17,863 bases of DNA from Smittium culicis (GCA_001970855.1 LSSN01004230.1:1-17863), one strand, 5' to 3'. Shown: positions 1 to 9,319, counted from the first letter of the stretch. The notes: generated by a model from the letters alone, not told the origin. A program made the numbers and translations.

Positions 1-900
1 GAGCGCGCAATATAAAAATGGAAAAGTTCAAAAGCGTGGATTTCAGAACTAATAAAATTTTTGCGCAGATCAAGAATGATAACTTGGGTATCAGGCACTA
101 ATATATGGCTAAAAAAATATTTCAGTGCAAAAAAAAAAGACAAATGTGCTAAATACGCTAAATACGCTAGTGCATAGAAAAATGAATAATAATAAATCGA
201 AAATTCATAAATGGACAAGTGATAGAGATAAAGAGTACAGGTAGCTGGATCAAGTTACAAGCTATTTTTCCAGAATAGCAAATAGGATTCCAAGAAATTG
301 AGGGAATCAGAGCTGACCAGTTTTGGACAGCGCAAAAGCTTGTAAATTCAAAAATCATTAATGAAAAATACGAAAAATTTTAGCACTTTTCGTAACAAGG
401 GTATTCTATAGGCAATTGAACATTTATTTTTAGTATGTGGAAGGTGGAAAGCTATACGCTTAGATAACATTGAGCGATTTAAAAAAAAATTTTTTTAATT
501 TAAAATTTTCTACCTCTGACCCAGCTCAAATGGAGCAGGTTGGAAAACTCCTTGTGTGGGGGAGTCTAAAAAATCTTTATTCCAGCTTCGTTCTGGTAAC
601 ACAAACCTAATTATTGAGCTGGCAATAGCAAAATTTTTTGATGGAATTCTTGCTAGCCAATTGCTAATTATTGAAAGTATTAGTGAATCACAAGCCCCAG
701 TAAACAATCACTTGCGAGAATGAAGCTGCTTGAGCGGTGGAAATTGATTATATAAAATTTTTTGTAAGAAATTGAATTTTATAAACAAAACTTTTTTTAT
801 AAACTTTTAATTTGATTTAAATAAATATCTTTTTAAAAAATAAAAACTTAAAGTAGCCTATTACAATCTATCAAATCTTTTCAGTGTGAATGTACTTTTG
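1..900. other. AT-rich left edge with decayed coding-like scraps
   Basis: No intact gene is visible. Two parts are less AT-rich than what follows: roughly 1-420 and 510-720. On the plus strand near 209-300 the translation starts KWTSDRDKEYR and continues to SRIANRIPRN, interrupted by stops. The spacing W-T-x-D-x-D ... F-S-x-I-A-x-x-x-P resembles a Myb/SANT repeat, so this may be a pseudogene fragment. The 510-720 stretch is open on the minus strand for 65 codons, but I recognise nothing in it. A short tandem duplication of ctaaatacg lies near 150-170. Confidence 0.3.
209..303 (+). pseudogene. Possible decayed Myb/SANT-like repeat
   Basis: Reading plus-strand frame 2 from 209 gives KWTSDRDKEYR, a stop, then LDQVTSYFSRIANRIPRN and a second stop. 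A Myb repeat has an aromatic residue, acidic residues three to five positions later, a second aromatic about 18-20 residues on, an I-A pair just after it, then P/G-R. All of these are present at roughly correct spacing; the second tryptophan would be F. The two in-frame stops and the absence of neighbouring repeats mean that, if real, it is a fossil. Chance resemblance cannot be excluded. Confidence 0.22.
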
Positions 901-1415
901 TTATTTTATAATGGAAGCTCGAATTATTTCATTTAGACCTATATTTATAATTAATTAAGGCTTATATTTACATATATCAGCTTTAAATTTATTTTAAATA
1001 TTTTTAATTTTGATTCTAATGTAAATTTTTTGGAACCTTATAAACTTTTTCTATTTTATAATTATACCACATCTAAACAATTTTATTTCAGATTTTTTAT
1101 ATTTTTCTGGGATATATCATAATAATAAGTTCTTTAAGCAGTCATTTAGATGTGAAATACATGCTAGAGATTAGAATTGAAATTAGGCTATTTAGAATAT
1201 TTTCTGAGATATTTTAATGAATAGCTACGTTTTAAATGTTTAGGATAACAAAGTTTTAATAGCAGGATTTTTTGAATTAGAAAATATTAATCATCTGATA
1301 AAGATGTCGATAATGAGGGAGGAAAGAGATTGAATAAAATTTATAAACTGAAAATTAGGTGCTAGAAAGCTAAGTGTTACTTTTTCAGACAACAGAATAA
1401 TTAATTTTATTGAAA

Positions 1416-1609
1416 TTAACCCTTCCCCGAGCAGTAATCTATTTTTGATCTACTAAATATAGCCAACTACGTTCAATATAAATAATTTATTCCGAGATTA
1501 TATGACAATGTCTTTTTGTTGAAAAATAGCAAATATTAAATTTAATTATTAATCATGAAAGAGTCAATAAAACAATTTTTTCAAAGAGCGTATTTCGGGA
1601 AAGGGTTAA
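1416..1609 (-). mobile_element. piggyBac-like MITE, copy 1
   Basis: A 194-bp non-coding element flanked by TTAA (1416-1419 and 1606-1609). The ends are CCCTTCCCCG and, at the right, CGGGAAAGGG, i.e. near-perfect terminal inverted repeats. It lies in reverse relative to the other plus copies: the family 3' block (family orientation GGCTATATTT then AGATCAAAAATAG) is at its left end and the 5' block (family orientation CGCTCTTT) at its right. It has no ORF, so it would need a transposase from elsewhere. Confidence 0.8.
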
Positions 1610-1874
1610 TGAATAAAACCAGCACTTTTTTTAGGAAATATAACTCTCAAAATAACGAATAAATATTAATATCGAAAAATAGAAATACCATTTATATTCT
1701 GTCAAGAAAATAACAGTTTATGATTACCCAAGCTAATAACAATAAACTGAAAAAAATACTTAATTTGCTCAGGATCTCTCATATGGAAAAAACCCTTATT
1801 CTAAAATTAAAAAATACTAGTGTTATTGTTTAGATCAATCGATTAACCAATAATATACCTCTCGCTGACAAATT

Positions 1875-2067
1875 TTAACTTTTTCCTGTCGAACACACTT
1901 TAAAAAACAATTTTATGATATTTTTATGATTTTAAGCAACTTAATTATTTTCTGTTTAAAAATAGTATACCAATACTTCTTCAGGTCATGGAATTATGAT
2001 ATTTTTATTGAAGGCGGTTGGCTATATTTGGTAGATCAAAAATATCCTACCTCCCGGGAAACGGCTA
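1875..2067 (+). mobile_element. piggyBac-like MITE, copy 2 (diverged)
   Basis: Same family in forward orientation, 193 bp. The left end is TTAA followed by CTTTTTCCTGTCGAAC. Shared internal blocks include AAAACAATTTTATGAT, ATACCAATACTTCTTCAGG and GTTGGCTATATTTGGTAGAT. The right end has decayed: CCGGGAAACGG followed by CTAT where other copies have AAAGGGTTAA. The mutated ends imply an old, immobile copy. Confidence 0.72.
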
Positions 2068-3264
2068 TGGTATTTTAATATTATTTTTTATTTAAATATA
2101 TTATACTATAATAACACTATATTTATAATACAAGTTGACTTTAATATTGTAGCATTAGCTCCAAAATTTCAAATGAGAATTCCTGCTAGTAAATTCTTTA
2201 AAAAACTTAAAAACAAAACTAAGTATTAATAAAAATATATAAAAATACTAGCATTATAATATAAAAATAATTTTTGGCGAATAAAATGTAGAATTATTTG
2301 TAATAAATGTATAAATCCATAATAATACAAGATTTCAAGCATAAATTTTCTTATTTTACCGAATACCTAGTCAATTAATTAATTGATTCAAATATGATAT
2401 AATATATAGCATTTTAATTAAGCCTTTAAATAAAAAAATCATTATAAACATATCAAGCTACTTGAATGTTTACACATTCAAAAAAATAAATTCAAATATG
2501 TTCTATTGTTTACCATACTTAAAATCAAAAAATACCTAAATTCTCAAATTTTCAATGTGTTTTATAAATTTGAAATAAAAAATTTAAAAATATTTTCATC
2601 TTGAAGCCTAATTTAAGTAAATAAAAAATATATATGTAGTATATAAATAAATCCAAAATCTTACTTTGAATCAATAATTAGTGACAATTTCTTATAAGTA
2701 AATTGAAAAGAGAACCTAAAAAATTTTTAATCTGCTATACCAGTCAAAAAAAACTTCAGATATTATATTGGTAATAATTACAAATATTAATACATCAAAT
2801 TTGCAAGCTTTTTTTAGATTCCAGTTCAGAATAAACTTATTTTATTGAATTTAATAAATTTATATAGATATCAGCTATAAAAATTATTTTAGTAAAATGT
2901 CTTTTATTTTTATGATTGATTGCTAACTGATATTTTTCAAAAAGGTAGTTTAAATGGAGATGAAACTAAAAAAAAAAATTAAATAAAATAAAGATCCGAA
3001 ACTAATTTAAATTATATTTATTTACAGAAATAGTATCTATGCAATAAATAGTATGCGTTTTATAATATGTCAATACATCATTATTTACCATAATTGCCTA
3101 AGATATACAAGGCAAAATATCTAGGATAATAGCATTTTTCTTAAATGATTGAGCCTTTATTCTTTCACATCACAGTAGCTATTGCATCTATTTTATTGAC
3201 AGAAAATTGAATATTTATTCAATATTTTTGCATGACCGAATGAGACTAATTATACTTCAAGTAG

Positions 3265-3425
3265 CATCATATTATGGTATCATCTTTTATTGGCTAAACG
3301 AAAATTTCGAATAAAATAATTACAAATTAGTTAAAACTAAATAAATAAAATAAAATGAAAATTTTTTCTCTTTTTTTTCCCCAGATATATAGCCTTAATT
3401 ACGTATCCTTGATACATTTATCATC
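3265..3425 (+). repeat. DIRS left inverted terminal repeat
   Basis: 3279-3425 is the reverse complement of 7299-7448 at roughly nine identical bases in ten by eye. Perfect blocks include the outer ATCATCTTTTATTG (3279-3292), AAATTAGTTAAAACTAAATAAA and the inner 18-bp CTTGATACATTTATCATC (3408-3425). Weaker similarity extends outward to about 3265. The repeat contains a long polypyrimidine tract ending in CAG (3361-3383), a possible splice-acceptor-like or transcription-initiation feature. Confidence 0.88.
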
Positions 3426-3558
3426 TTTTCTTTTGGGCTGGAACTATCCTCATTGAAATATATTTTCATTATAATAAAGATTTAAATATATTTTATTAAA
3501 TATATATGAACATCAATTAAATTACCAAAGCTAAGTATTAGAAAAAAAATACTACGAA

Positions 3559-4380
3559 ATGGAACAAGCTCTTTTGGATACTAAATCAATGTTTACAGAG
3601 AATTTTGAGGACTTTCTAGCTAGAAAAGATGCAATCATGGTTGAATATGATGATACTGATCAGTATGTTTCAACCAGAGCGTTAGATAGAGACCTAAAAA
3701 TGTAGCCCTGACTAATAGAAGCCTTACCAAGTATCAAAGCAAATTTCTTTAGATCACCTCTCTCCAACGATGAAAAAAGGGATATTGTTTAATCAAGCCC
3801 ACGAACAGTGGAAATGATCTATATTCCGCCTTCAATCAAAGATGCTTCCACTGCTCCAATTAAGAAACTTGACACTGTGTAATATAATGTACAATCGTTT
3901 CTCGAACAGATCGCTAGATCTGTAAATTACTATGTGCATCAGCTCCTCTAGGATGAGCCTTAAGCACCAACTGATGATCTAAGGTTCTTTTTCGCGAGTA
4001 GCATGGGGATATGACTCTCAGAAGCATGTGCATTGTTGATCCAATCCAGTTTAGACAACCTATACTCGGAGCTCAATCTACCAGGACGCCCACCACGGCT
4101 CAAAACTTTCACTAGCGAGTCACTAATGAGCCCTACTATACTCAGTAAACATATTTCAACCAAAAATTCAGTCAATTAAGGCGGTAAGAAGCCCTTTCAT
4201 GGGTGTCAGCAGCAGGCAGCCTCACAAGCAGCACCTAAAATGGTTATCATTTCTGCGATGGCGCCAGTCACCGACCAGAAAAACCTCGCCGATGGTTCTA
4301 ACCAACAATTCTCCAACCCCAGCAAGGGTTTTAGAGGCGTAAAAGGTGGGTAAATGGGGAGGGGGTGCTACCAGTAGGCG
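3559..4380 (+). pseudogene. DIRS ORF1 (gag-like), disabled
   Basis: One reading frame starting MEQALLDTKSMFTENF runs about 820 nt without a frameshift but carries ten stops: 3703, 3709, 3790, 3880, 3949, 3961, 4012, 4177, 4351 and 4375. Between stops the protein is well conserved-looking, with segments such as EALPSIKANFFRSPLS, SVNYYVHQLL and LYSELNLPGRPPRLK. I recognise these as the ORF1 type found in fungal DIRS elements. The end is glycine/arginine-rich (FRGVKGG, MGRG), a common nucleic-acid-binding feature of Gag C-termini. ORF1 in these elements is thought to package the RNA. All ten stops can be explained by single C-to-T or G-to-A changes. Confidence 0.72.
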
Positions 4381-6153
4381 GTCGTCTCCGTTAAGACCAA
4401 GAAACCTGGGGTTGGCTTAAAAACGATTTTTGATTTCAATGAAAAATCTCCAACGGGTACTCACTACCATTGAACTGGAATTCCAAGTAGAGAATGAGAC
4501 GCATGGAGCCCAAATCATACAATGCCATGACGTCGGAAATTGTGGATCTATTTTCCAGAAAGGCGATCTAGAGGATATCCCTGCAATTACCGGGATTTTA
4601 CTCGAATATATTCACGGTTTCAAAGAAATACGGGAACTTCGCCCTGTTCTGGAAATGAGGCCACTGAAAGAAAACCTTAAGAAGATACAATCCAAAATTG
4701 AATCTCTAACCTCTACCATCAAGATGATCCACAGGAAGAACTAATTGTGTTCAATCAAGCTTACTTATTCCTTTCTGCACCTCCTTATAAAGAGATTGTT
4801 ATTGGAGTACTTGCGCTTTCAATGGAACGAGAAAGAATAATAGTTCTGGGTCCTAAAATTTGGGATTTTCCTATCACCGCTCACTTTTATCAAAACACTC
4901 TGCCGAGCAATACTATGAACTCTTCAGCAAGGGATCAGAATGTCCACTTACCTGAATGAGCTCCTGATAATGGGGTCGTCAAAAGAGTAATTTTCGTTAT
5001 CAAAAACATTTGTTTTGAAGTAACTGAACCAACTCGGTTACAAAATCAACGAATAAAAATCATTTTTAGTGCGCACGTAGTCCATTCAGCGCCTAAGTAT
5101 GAAGATCAAGACCAGGTTCATGACACTGCAGGCGCCTGAAAACAAGTTCCGGGACATCCGGAGAGCAGAAAACGGAATGATACAATCGTAGTCATTAAAT
5201 AATTTTTCTACAAGGCTAAAACGATGAAAGTAGCGATACTCCGGAGCGCCTGAGGCTCCGCAAAACTATAAAGTTAAAAATCGAATATATGAGGATAAAT
5301 CTAATATGGACATCCATAGTCATAATAGCGAAACCAGAAATAGAGAACCTGAATTGGAGGAGGTACCAACTGTTCCAATGGAATTGGAGCTACTTCATTT
5401 CAAAAATTCCAGAAAATGAGATATTTACCGATTCCAGCGACACTGGCTGGGGGGAGGAGGTCGTTATTGGTTCCCAAACCTACTCAGGTTACTGGAAGGA
5501 GCATCTGATGAAATTGAATATAAATGCAAAATAATACCTGACAATATTTTATGTGGCCCGAGTCCCCTCAGTTATTGAACGCTTAGTATTAGTCTACTCA
5601 GACAACACCACAAAATTGGCATACGATCTCAAGTTTGGAAGGGAAACCCCCCCCTCCCCCCCAAATTATTGGAAATTGCACAAAAAATATGGAGTCATTG
5701 CTTGAATACAGGGACTAGCCCAATGGCTACAAATATCCTGTAATCAATGAACCCGGCGTATGCGCCATCGAGGATGACTGCCCAGACAGAATTGTCGATT
5801 TACCCAACCGTCTTGAAGTAAATACAGGCCCAGTTCAGAAGCAGCAAAATTGATCTATTCGCGTCACCAAAAAATACGCAACTGGAGAAAAACTACATCT
5901 GGTAACCCGAAAAGGAAGCCGTAGAAATAGACGCCCTCATGATTCCATGGTCTCAATGAAAGAACGCGTACTGCTACCAAACATTGAACTTCATCTTCAA
6001 GTAATTCAGAAAATTTGCAGAGAACGGTTGAGACTAATGTTAGTAACTCCACAGTGGAAATCAGTAACGTGGTATCCAGGCCTAATGAAGTTGGAAACAT
6101 GTCAACCAATATACTTACTGGAAACAGTGGTGGTTCCAGACCCCAAAATCTGA
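4377..6153 (+). pseudogene. DIRS reverse transcriptase and RNase H, disabled
   Basis: Several frames together give a DIRS-type polymerase. Frame 3 from 4377 contains GGRL...QETWGWL and PGFYSNIFTVSKK (about 4591-4629). The frame then shifts to ELRPVLEMRPLKENLKKIQSK, the fingers region that precedes the first RT aspartate. The catalytic YxDD box appears as TYLNELLIMG at 4946-4972, so both aspartates are lost (DD to NE). RNase H follows: EIFTDSSDTGWG (about 5419-5454) with its first aspartate, then VYSDNTTKLAY (about 5592-5623). The C-terminal part reads APSRMTAQ, DLFASPKNTQLE and LVTPQWKSVTWYPGL. Frameshifts and many stops make it non-functional. No integrase follows. Confidence 0.8.
5647..5662 (+). 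repeat. C-run (C8-T-C7)
   Basis: An almost pure cytosine tract in the RNase H relic. It interrupts the recognisable protein between LKFGR and LLEIAQKIW and is probably a replication-slippage scar in a dead gene. Confidence 0.8.
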
Positions 6154-6188
6154 AAGTCGCCTTTAACTAAGAACAAATTTTGGTATAT

Positions 6189-7169
6189 ATGGCTTGGCAC
6201 ATCAGCAGCGTGCCCTCCTCAGCCAAGGTATTGAAGATAAAGCCATTATAATTATTTTATCCAATCGAAGAACTGATAAGCGAATTCGTAAGAATGATCC
6301 CACACAACAACGCTTCTTGTATTGCAGCATTAACCAAGGAATAATCAGGACGATTAACGCCGTGGGTAAATCAACTTTCTAGCAACGTCCTATGTTGAAT
6401 AAAAATTATCCATGTAAAAATTAGAGGCATTAAAGTCGACACTGATTCATCCCTGCAGTGACTTTTCGCTAATAGCAATATAATCTTGTTTCGCTAACCT
6501 CATTGCAGCCCTAAAGGCTACTTCAATTAGACCATTTGTATGACCATCGTCTAATATAAATCCGTTAATGTAACAGCTATGAAAGTGGAGACCATCCACA
6601 GATCATGAAATCAAAAATTTGCTGTCATTTATCAATCTGTGGCTTCTTAGGTTCAAGCGACAGCGACGCATTGGCGAATCGATCACAATAATTTCTAATG
6701 ACGTCCTCAGACTATTTGTGGTAGCACCAAAGGAAAAGCGCAGTGACCAACCAAAAATGAAGCAATAAGAGATAAAATCTCACGCTGATCCAGTATTATG
6801 CACTGTGGAAGCATATAGTTCATACATCATACACGTCAAGGATGTAAAGCGTAAGTGGAAACATTAAAATCACCCAGATACTACCTTATCTATGTTAGTA
6901 AGGCACATCGGTGTATTTACTAAATCCTTCAGTCTGGACTCAACTTCCAGGTGTGTTCATATGCTTATATATCTTATTTTACGTCCACCAAATATCCTTC
7001 GCCCAAAAATTTGAACCTTAGACCAATTTTGGCAGCTGTCGCGGGCGTCCTTTCTTCAGATATTGCTGCACAGGCATTCTGGTCAAACTATTATATGTTT
7101 GATGATTACTGCCGTTTGTCTCGCAGTAAAAATTCAAACATCACTGAATCTGTAATACCTCTGGATTAA
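6189..7169 (+). pseudogene. DIRS tyrosine recombinase, disabled
   Basis: After RNase H a separate protein can be followed across frameshifts. It starts LAHQQRALLSQGIEDKAI and SNRRTDKRIRKNDPTQQRF (6194-6320), then VGKSTF in one frame and INFLATSYVE in another. This matches the N-terminal helical, SAM-like domain of DIRS recombinases. Further on come VVAPKEKRSDQPK (about 6718-6757), IKSHADPVLCTVEAY, and RPILAAVAGVLSSDIAAQAFWSNYY... FDDYCRLSR ending at 7169. The last block is where the nucleophilic tyrosine region lies. The expected H-x-x-R region reads STSRCVH. In life it would join the ends of a circular cDNA to target DNA. Stops and frameshifts preclude activity. Confidence 0.7.
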
Positions 7170-7257
7170 CATAATATGATGCCACTTGAGGTATAATGTA
7201 ATAATTAATTGATTTTAAGAAGCTTAATTTAAATTATACGAAAGTGGCTTCATATTA
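7170..7257 (+). repeat. DIRS internal complementary region (ICR)
   Basis: Two adjacent parts with different partners. 7170-7197 is complementary to the left outer end at 3249-3276 (26 of 28 positions). 7198-7257 is complementary to the right outer end at about 7454-7515, including GTTTAATTTAAATT-like and CCACTTTCGTG-type blocks. In DIRS-1 the ICR is a copy of the joined outer ends and is thought to template completion of the termini during circle formation. The switch of partner at 7197/7198 marks the end-to-end junction. Confidence 0.82.
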
Positions 7258-7298
7258 GTACCACCCGCCAATTACACGCTATTATTTCTAGTGCTCTA

Positions 7299-7463
7299 GA
7301 TGATAAATGTATCAAGGGCACATACTTATGGCTATATACCTGAAAAAAAAAAGAGAAAAAAAATTCATTTACCTTATTTAATTTATTTAGTTTTAACTAA
7401 TTTGCAATTATTTATTTTGAAATTTTCGTTTAATCAATAAAAGATGATCACAGCATAACATGA
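7299..7463 (-). repeat. DIRS right inverted terminal repeat
   Basis: Reverse-complement partner of 3265-3425. It begins GATGATAAATGTATCAAG (7299-7316) and ends with the outer CAATAAAAGATGAT (7435-7448); weaker matching continues to about 7463. The right end extends past the repeat to about 7518, and that extension is mirrored in the ICR. Confidence 0.87.
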
Positions 7464-7518
7464 CTCCACTTTCGTGTAATTTAAATTAATCTTATAAAAA
7501 TCGATTAATTATTAGATT

Positions 7519-8034
7519 AATTGGAAAAAGTGCTTTGCAAAAACCGAAAGAGAATATATCAAAATCATTTAACAAAAAACCTGTAATTTTACAAATGAAG
7601 CAATTTTTTTCAGATAATTAGAGTGTGAAAATTCTGGAATCCTGTATGTGAAGTTTAGATATACGAGAGTGATCTTTTTTTTTAAATGTAAAAATAAAAA
7701 AACAAATTTTATATTAATAGTTCTAACTGGTTTAATTTTTTTAAAAAGAAGCTCTAAATGGGGAAAACCTCCCGAAATTTTGTTTTGGGGTTGATCATTG
7801 TGTTGAAGGAACTAATCTAAATAATAAAAATAAGAGTCGATTATAATACAGTTTTTCGATAATAGGTATACTATTTAAAATTTATTTTAACTTTCATTCG
7901 AGTTAAAAGGCTAGTATTTAAAAGTGATATTATAAAAATATACTTTTATGCAAAAAAAAATTATATATATAATATTAAACTACTATTAGATATTATTAAA
8001 ACGAGAAAGTAACTAGAATATAATCTGCGCTGTA
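7519..8034. other. AT-rich spacer between DIRS relic and glycosylase 3' end
   Basis: Homopolymer-rich sequence with no ORF, RNA or repeat that I recognise. The part nearest 8034 should contain the glycosylase 3' UTR (minus strand); no perfect AATAAA is obvious immediately downstream of its stop. Confidence 0.6.
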
Positions 8035-9319
8035 TTATGGGGCATAGTCTCTTTGTTGATACATGTACCAACAAGCAATACTGCGATATGGAGCCCAAAT
8101 TTGAGATAGTTCAATTAGTTCTTCGCTCGTAGGAGTTTTTTTAGTGAAAGGCTTATTGAAGTGGCGGCACATTGCCTTTTTTACCTCTAAATCTAGCGTA
8201 GGCATCACGTCTAGTCTAGCCAGGTAAAATATCAAAAACATATCTATTGTCCACTAAGAAATTTGATATTTATAATTAGTTAATAATTAAGAAAGTATAA
8301 AATAATATAATATAGATACTTATTTATATTGATCCATACCTGTCCTATCCCTTTGATTTCTATGAGCGCAGCTGAAATTTCATCATTCGACATAGTGTTG
8401 AAAGTAGAATCGCTGATACCTTTAGACTTAAAGTAGTTTGCTAGAGACATCATATACTCTACTTTTCTTGATGATAAACCAGCCGTTCTTAATTCCTCGG
8501 GATCGTGTTTCAATATACTATCGGGTGAGATGATGTAATCATCTTTATTTTTCGCCTCGAAATCATCTTGTAAAACTGTGGTTGTTTTAAAATTTTTATC
8601 ATCCAGTCCTTTTATTCGGACTCCAAAATTAACTTTAAGTTTCGTGAATACTGATAAAGCAGCGCTTCTTGATATTTGCTGTGAAATTATTGACTTTGCG
8701 AGCGATTCAAAGGCTGAAGTTTCTGATTTTCCTTCCACAAAGAATCTAGGTTTTGGGCATTTACCTATCAGTTCAATCAATTTGGAATCGTTCTTAGTAA
8801 AGTGTTTCATGGCTTCTGCAAATATAGTTTCAGAACTTATTCCATCAACAATTACAGTTAGCTTTTGGTTTTCAATTATTGGAGCTATAATGGATTTTGG
8901 AATGGATGAAGCTTTTTTTGCTTTTGGGATGGAATTCTTTTTGTTTTCATCTGTTTTAGTTTTAGTAGATCTGTGAATTAAAGATTTTATTATTATATTA
9001 AATTTAATAAAATTGATTTATTGACAATATAAAAAAGATTAACTCAAAATATATATTACTCTCGGGGTTTCTTTGTTGTTTTTTTAGTTGCTTCCGGTTC
9101 CTCTAATAATACATTTTTTGATTCTACATAAGAAATGGTTTGCTCTATAATACGCTTACTTCGCCTGTTCCCAGCAGTCATAGCAAATAAAACTTTTTTG
9201 GATAAACTTGGAGAAAATATTTTTGATAGAAACTTTGGAGAAAGTAAGCTAGTTTGTTTAAAAGAGGTTAAAAAAATGGATTTAGAGGGATATATCTGTC
9301 TAAATAAATTAATATTCAT
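8035..9319 (-). CDS. mag1: 3-methyladenine DNA glycosylase, AlkA/Mag1 family
   Basis: Predicted to excise alkylated bases (3-methyladenine and related lesions) as the first step of base excision repair. Three exons join to 369 aa: 9060-9319, 8340-8970 and 8035-8253. Introns 8971-9059 and 8254-8339 are GT-AG and keep the frame. The HhH-GPD core runs from about residue 141 to 369. SIISQQIS (180-187) matches the conserved IIxQQ helix. Next come the hairpin IKGIGQ (292-297, spliced directly to WTIDMFLIF), then ARLDVMPTLDLEV, in which D318 aligns with the AlkA catalytic aspartate. The C-terminus WAPYRSIACWYMY is typical of the family. Residues 1-140 are a long extension not found in the 228-aa S. 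pombe enzyme. The first 46 residues contain no acid and seven K/R, presequence-like; a second Met at 47 begins TAGNRRSKR. The first in-frame ATG is at 9319. Gene identity is confident; substrate range is inferred. Confidence 0.9.
8254..8339 (-). other. Intron 2 of the DNA glycosylase gene
   Basis: 86 nt, donor GTATGG and acceptor TTTCTTAG on the minus strand, phase 0. Removing it joins GIGQ directly to WTIDMF, restoring the conserved G-I-G-x-W-T core; read-through would end in 18 unrelated residues. Confidence 0.92.
8971..9059 (-). other. Intron 1 of the DNA glycosylase gene
   Basis: 89 nt, donor GTAATA and acceptor TTCACAG on the minus strand. Splicing makes the codon GA|A and joins TKKPRE to STKTKTDENKK, keeping a continuous basic linker. 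Confidence 0.85.

Larger units (their letters stand above)
900..3248. other. Gene-free AT-rich spacer holding two transposon copies
   Basis: Very AT-rich sequence with frequent stops in all frames and long A or T runs. Apart from the two TTAA-flanked repeats at 1416-1609 and 1875-2067 I see no gene, RNA or convincing regulatory element. Confidence 0.7.
3249..7518 (+). mobile_element. Degenerate DIRS-type tyrosine-recombinase retrotransposon
   Basis: An about 4.27-kb element with the order: left inverted repeat, gag-like ORF, reverse transcriptase/RNase H, tyrosine recombinase, internal complementary region (ICR), right inverted repeat. The body is clearly richer in G+C than the flanks. All ORFs are broken by stops and frameshifts, but the terminal architecture is intact. 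DIRS elements integrate through a circular DNA and a tyrosine recombinase rather than an integrase, so no target duplication is expected and none is seen. There are no direct LTRs and no DDE integrase or aspartic protease, which excludes Ty3 and Ty1. I see no room for the methyltransferase-like ORF found in some DIRS elements. The exact ends (ATT at 3249 and 7516) are inferred from the ICR junction. Confidence 0.85.

Noticed and set aside
3960..4175. Minus-strand open frame of 71 codons
   Set aside because: Antisense to the gag relic, which has family-like protein segments on the plus strand.
5864..6109. Minus-strand open frame of 81 codons
   Set aside because: Antisense to the RNase H C-terminal region of the retroelement.
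3249..7518. Interpretation as a Ty3 or Ty1 LTR retrotransposon
   Set aside because: The termini are inverted rather than direct repeats, there is no protease or DDE integrase, and a tyrosine-recombinase relic and ICR are present.
8578..8976. 132-codon open frame on the plus strand
   Set aside because: It is antisense to exon 2 of the DNA glycosylase, whose motifs and splice sites are clear.
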